A stretch of DNA of 5,049 bases. Origin: Methylobacterium sp. (GTDB lineage: Bacteria; Pseudomonadota; Alphaproteobacteria; Rhizobiales; Beijerinckiaceae). The first letter of the stretch is position 1. Each line of letters starts with the position of its first letter. Below are positions 1 to 5,049 of this stretch, piece by piece. A program made the position numbers and the translations under genes. The notes under the pieces are model-generated. The model was not told the DNA's origin. It worked only from the letters and a program-made list of their open reading frames with translations, and ran no database searches. The stretch is taken from NCBI GenBank assembly GCA_020252865.1, contig JADCCH010000005.1, positions 1 to 5,049 on the forward strand. Direction: 5' to 3'.

Positions 1-828
1 ACCTTTCTCGAATTGATCTCGGTGGGCGAGGGCGCGCAGGTGCCGCCGCATCAGCCGGGATTGTTTTCCTTCGGTGCCTTCGTGGCGGAGGCAATCGCGC
101 GCCGGCCCGGTCTCTCGATGATGGTGCTGAAGAGCGCGGATGCGAAGGCCGATGCCATGCGCTTCGCCACGGAAGGCGTGGGCTCCTTCGCCCCGTTCGA
201 TTTTGCCCGCAAGGGCGTGAAGGCGGATGGCGCGGAGGTGGAAGTTGCCTTCACCCTGGCCTTCGCGCATGCGCGAGACCTGGCCGAATGTGGTTTCTTC
301 GTCTGCCAGCAGCATTTCCCGGAGAATTTCTGGTCGCCTGTTCTTCAGCAGCACCCCAATGGTGCCAGCGGCATCTCCCGCGTGACGCTCGTGGCGGAAA
401 ACCCCTCCGATCATCACATCTTTCTCTCGGCTTTCGCTGATTGCCGGGAGATGCGCGCCTCCTCATCGGGAATCGCGCTGGATTGCGGCGGGACACGGGT
501 GGAAATTGTCACGCCCGACACGTTCCGCTTCCTCTATGGTGTCGAAGCCCGGACGAGCCCCCCGCATTTCGCCGGCTTTGGCCTCAGGGTCACCGAGCCG
601 GCCGCGGTCGCCAGACAGGCGGTGCGGATGGGCCTTGGCATGGTTCCTGCCGGCGAAGCCTTCACCATCGAGCCGCGTCCCGGCTTCGCCACGGCGATCC
701 GGCTTGAGCGTTTGGTGGAGTGGCGGCCGCTGGCCGGGTCTCGCGGCATGGCGGGGCTTGCGATCGCACCGCCGAGGGCCTATCGCGAAGTCCGCTCCGG
801 TCCCCTCCCGGAGAACAGAGGATCATCG
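1..828 (+). CDS. VOC (glyoxalase-like) family protein, 5'-partial, no stop of its own
   Basis: The reading frame is open from base 1 and enters as [11 protein letters not shown], so the true start lies left of the window; TTG at 13 is only an internal codon. The sequence fits a two-module vicinal-oxygen-chelate protein of the glyoxalase-like kind often found beside kdsA in Hyphomicrobiales. The first module closes with [10 protein letters not shown] (about residues 102-111 of the visible part). The second opens with [14 protein letters not shown] and ends near the strand FATAIRLE (nucleotides about 685-708). Substrate and reaction are unknown. About 40 residues of low-complexity tail follow that I do not recognise as part of the fold. 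No in-frame stop precedes the kdsA ATG at 829, so this frame continues through kdsA to 1653. TGA stops lie close by in the other two frames, at 705-707 and 830-832; the latter would give a classic ATGA overlap. Family assignment is fairly sure; the 3' end is not. Confidence 0.7.
817..821 (+). promoter_or_regulatory. Shine-Dalgarno site of kdsA
   Basis: AGAGG sits seven bases before the ATG at 829. It is the main evidence that kdsA has its own translation start, even though the upstream VOC frame reads through without a stop. Confidence 0.6.
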
Positions 829-1653
829 ATGACGGATGTGACCATCGGTCCCGTGACTTTCGGGAACAATCGGCCCTTCGCGCTGATCGCCGGCCCCTGC
901 CAGATGGAGAGCCGCGACCATGCCTTCGCAATGGCCGGCAGCCTCAAGGAGATCTGCGAAAGCCTCGGTATCGGGCTCGTCTACAAATCCTCCTTCGACA
1001 AGGCGAACCGCACCTCCGGCAAGGCCGCGCGGGGCATCGGGCTCGAAAAGGCGCTGGCGGTCTTCGCCGACATCCGAAACGATTTCGGCCTGCCGGTCAT
1101 CACCGATGTGCATGAGCCCGGCCAATGCGCGGAAGTGGCAAGCGTCGTGGATTGCCTGCAGATCCCCGCCTTCCTCTGCCGCCAGACCGATCTGCTCCTC
1201 GCGGCCGCGAAAACCGGCGCGGCGATCAACGTGAAGAAGGGCCAGTTCCTTGCCCCCTGGGACATGCGAAACGTCGTCGCGAAGATCACCGATGCCGGCA
1301 ACACCCGCGTGATGGCCTGCGAACGCGGCACGAGCTTCGGCTACAACACGCTCGTCACCGACATGCGCGGCCTGCCGATCATGGCCGGGCAATGCGCTTG
1401 CCCGGTGATCTTCGATGCGACCCATTCCGTGCAGCAGCCGGGCGGGCAGGGCGGTTCCTCCGGCGGGCAGCGCGAATTCGTGCCGGTTCTGGCGCGTGCC
1501 GCGATCGCCGTGGGGGTCGCCGGGCTCTTCATCGAGACGCATGAAAACCCCGACATGGCGCCCTCGGATGGCCCGAACATGGTGCCGCTCCATGAGATGA
1601 AGGCGCTGCTCGCGCGGCTCCAGGCCTATGACAAGGTGACGAAAAACCTCTGA
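829..1653 (+). CDS. kdsA: 3-deoxy-8-phosphooctulonate (KDO-8-P) synthase, metal-dependent type
   Basis: KdsA is a cytoplasmic enzyme that condenses phosphoenolpyruvate with D-arabinose-5-phosphate to give KDO-8-phosphate, the committed step toward the KDO of lipopolysaccharide inner core. The 274-residue product has the usual length and is complete. Recognisable blocks are AGPCQMES (21-28), [12 protein letters not shown] (52-63), DVHE (93-96), [13 protein letters not shown] (134-146), [13 protein letters not shown] (164-176), [11 protein letters not shown] (196-206) and FIETHENPD (234-242). Cys24 in GPC aligns with the metal-binding cysteine of Aquifex KdsA, where the E. coli enzyme has asparagine. 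His199, Glu236 and Asp247 fit the other three ligands, so I infer the metal-dependent class. The ATG at 829 is chosen because homology begins just after it and a Shine-Dalgarno site precedes it. The frame is nevertheless continuous with the VOC gene upstream. No clear terminator follows. Confidence 0.96.
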   Translation: MTDVTIGPVTFGNNRPFALIAGPCQMESRDHAFAMAGSLKEICESLGIGLVYKSSFDKANRTSGKAARGIGLEKALAVFADIRNDFGLPVITDVHEPGQCAEVASVVDCLQIPAFLCRQTDLLLAAAKTGAAINVKKGQFLAPWDMRNVVAKITDAGNTRVMACERGTSFGYNTLVTDMRGLPIMAGQCACPVIFDATHSVQQPGGQGGSSGGQREFVPVLARAAIAVGVAGLFIETHENPDMAPSDGPNMVPLHEMKALLARLQAYDKVTKNL

Positions 1654-1729
1654 GCGGGGTTGACTCCCAGGACCCGCGCCTGCAAGCCGCAAAACAATTT
1701 CTTCGACTCCCGCGACTGCTCTCCAAGAC

Positions 1730-1972
1730 ATGTCCTCGGCATCGCCCCTCCTGCTTGCCTTCCTGTTCGGTTTCTCCGCGCCGCAGACCGAAGGCGATGC
1801 CGCCTGCAACCGCATCCGCGAGAAGGAACGCCACGCCTATTGCCATTGCATCACGGCGCATGGCGGCAAGGTGGAGGAGCATGTCAGTCCGGGCCGCTCC
1901 GCTTTCGCGCGCGAGCCGGGCAGGCAGGCGGGAATCATGTCCTGCATGGAGCGGCGCGGCTTCGGCGTCTGA
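1730..1972 (+). CDS. Small putative exported protein with four cysteines, unknown function
   Basis: This 80-residue protein is not a family I recognise. Residues 1 to about 18 form a short hydrophobic segment (PLLLAFLFGF) that could be a signal peptide, although it has no basic residue before the core. The rest is polar and charged, with Cys26, Cys38, Cys40 and Cys72; the CHC pair and the SCMERRGF ending look deliberate. An exported disulfide or metal-binding protein is possible but unproven. Third codon positions are strongly G/C, like the neighbours, which supports real coding. The start is weak: no good Shine-Dalgarno site precedes ATG 1730. The frame is open only from the TGA at 1661-1663, and no ATG, GTG or TTG lies between. 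It begins 76 bases after kdsA and ends five bases before the stop of the convergent queF gene. Confidence 0.6.
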   Translation: MSSASPLLLAFLFGFSAPQTEGDAACNRIREKERHAYCHCITAHGGKVEEHVSPGRSAFAREPGRQAGIMSCMERRGFGV

Positions 1973-1977
1973 TCGGC

Positions 1978-4141
<2,164 letters not shown>

Positions 4142-4346
4142 CCCTCGCGGCCTTGGCGACGCTCGGTGCCGTGACGATCTGCGGCACCAACTTCTCCATC
4201 TCGTGCCATGCGGTGCTCAACGGCTTCACCGTCCTTGACAGGGCGGCCCTGCGCTTCGGCGTGGCGGCTGGCCTGCTTTTTCGCTGTTCCTGAAGGCCGG
4301 CGGTGTTCGCGATTGTGCCGGAATCGGCTGGGGCAGGGGGCTGATC

Positions 4347-4367
4347 CTCACCCTCACCCTCACCCTC
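4347..4367 (+). repeat. Hexanucleotide tandem repeat CTCACC x3.5
   Basis: CTCACC is repeated three times followed by CTC, giving LTLTLTL in the transporter remnant. The unit is a multiple of three, so slippage here keeps frame. It probably expanded in the decaying gene at the start of a former membrane helix. Confidence 0.8.
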
Positions 4368-4382
4368 TCTTCCGGCCTGCCG

Positions 4383-4406
4383 ATGAAGCAGCTTATGAAG
4401 CAGGGG
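4383..4406 (+). repeat. Imperfect 12-base tandem duplication in the transporter remnant
   Basis: ATGAAGCAG occurs at 4383-4391 and again at 4395-4403, making two 12-base units (last three bases CTT versus GGG) that read MKQL and MKQG. It sits just before the conserved GLSLSSAA segment and looks like a local duplication within the pseudogene. Confidence 0.6.
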
Positions 4407-4634
4407 CTTTCGCTCTCATCCGCCGCGCCTGGCAGCTGGATGATTTTCGGCGCCAATCCCGGCCGGCGGGGCTGGCCGGGGATCATCGGTGTCGGTCTGG
4501 GAGGCCTCGCGCGTCACCCGGTCGTCGGCACGATCTTCGCGATCCCGCGGCTCGGCGAAAGGCCGGAACCGGTGCAAGGGATCGTCATTGCGCTGATCGT
4601 CGAGAGCCTCGCGGTCACGAGCCGACGATGACGA

Positions 4635-5049
4635 TTATCTTTTGATGATCATACCCTGCCCGGTAGGCAATGTCAGGATTTGCAGCCCATGTCGCGCAGT
4701 GAACTCATTCCAGGCCGAATATTGCTCTTCATGCCCCGCGAAGGCGTAATCATCCAGCACGATCACCGCGCCGGGCACCAGGCGCGGCCAGAGGACCTTC
4801 GCGGAATCGATTTCAGCGCCCGCGTGATTGAGGTCGACGGAGAGATAGGCGATCGGGCCGGTCTCGATCCCCTCGAGCGACCCGGGCAGGCGGCCCTTCA
4901 CGAGCTGCGCATTCGGAAACTCGGCGAAGACCGACTTCGTGAACTCATAAACATCGCTGTGATACATGACCGCGTTGCGGCGGGCGATCTCGGCCGCCTC
5001 CTCGGCCGACGCGCCCTTGCCGGGAATGCCGGTAAAGGTATCGAACAGG
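4635..5049 (-). CDS. TylF/MycF-like class I SAM-dependent methyltransferase, 5'-partial
   Basis: The gene enters from the right edge in frame as LFDTFTGIPG, so its start is outside the window; the ATG at 4967-4965 is internal. The 138 or so visible residues are the C-terminal half or more. LFDTFTGIP resembles the TylF family's LFDSFeGlP segment. After it come YLSVDLNHAGAEID and then VPGAVIVLDDYAFAGHEEQYSAWNEF, matching the family pattern of an aspartate strand followed by pGGviviDDY and an A..eF helix. The DDY (4746-4754) would supply metal ligands, as in the macrocin and mycinamicin O-methyltransferases. The usual D-D-x-Y after the strand is replaced by DLN, so substrate use may differ. These enzymes O-methylate sugars or small molecules; the substrate here is unknown. 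It ends with TAA, three bases from the convergent transporter remnant. Confidence 0.75.
   Translation of the reverse strand, partial: LFDTFTGIPGKGASAEEAAEIARRNAVMYHSDVYEFTKSVFAEFPNAQLVKGRLPGSLEGIETGPIAYLSVDLNHAGAEIDSAKVLWPRLVPGAVIVLDDYAFAGHEEQYSAWNEFTARHGLQILTLPTGQGMIIKR

Noticed and set aside
1654..1677. Terminator after kdsA (GCGGG ... CCCGC)
   Set aside because: Only five base pairs around a 14-base loop, with no T tract following.
823..1815. Long open frame on the minus strand opposite kdsA (330 codons)
   Set aside because: It is antisense to a clear kdsA with all its motifs. Long antisense frames are expected where third positions are mostly G/C, and its translation shows no family I recognise.
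4235..4263. TTGACA at 4235-4240 as a promoter -35 box
   Set aside because: It lies inside the transporter remnant at a conserved coding position, with no matching -10 at the right distance.
4383..4631. Intact small membrane protein (82 residues) or SMR-type transporter
   Set aside because: The sequence aligns in order with pieces of a larger EamA protein, begins mid-helix and is continuous with an upstream piece of the same protein in another frame, so it is better explained as part of a pseudogene.

Overview
The window looks like a housekeeping stretch from a high-GC alphaproteobacterium, most likely of the order Hyphomicrobiales (Rhizobiales). The reasons are the strong G/C preference at third codon positions, a metal-type KdsA next to enolase with a VOC-family gene upstream, a short single-domain QueF, and a pair of palindromic intergenic repeats beginning TAGAGCAT that resemble interspersed elements common in that order. 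No genus can be named from sequence alone.

Layout, left to right. Positions 1-828 hold the 3' part of a VOC (glyoxalase-like) gene, cut by the left edge. It has no stop in its own frame and reads straight into kdsA (829-1653), KDO-8-phosphate synthase. A small putative exported cysteine-containing protein follows (1730-1972). It converges with queF on the minus strand (1978-2433, preQ0 reductase of queuosine synthesis). A 406-base gap (2434-2839) carries two inverted copies of one hairpin repeat and a UUCG hairpin followed by five T. Then comes eno (2840-4126, enolase), whose stop codon lies in a perfect 8-bp hairpin. After it (4131-4631) is the frameshifted and internally deleted remnant of an EamA/DMT-family transporter gene. 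The window ends with a minus-strand TylF-like methyltransferase gene (4635-5049) that runs off the right edge.

How the genes relate: enolase makes phosphoenolpyruvate, which KdsA condenses with arabinose-5-phosphate to make the KDO-8-P precursor of lipopolysaccharide inner core. The neighbourhood therefore links central carbon metabolism with outer-membrane synthesis. QueF belongs to tRNA modification and has no obvious link to these two.

I see no CRISPR array, RNA gene, intact insertion sequence or defence system. The points most worth a second look are the in-frame VOC-KdsA read-through, the inverted repeat pair whose hairpin arms differ but still pair, and the decaying EamA gene wedged between eno and the methyltransferase.
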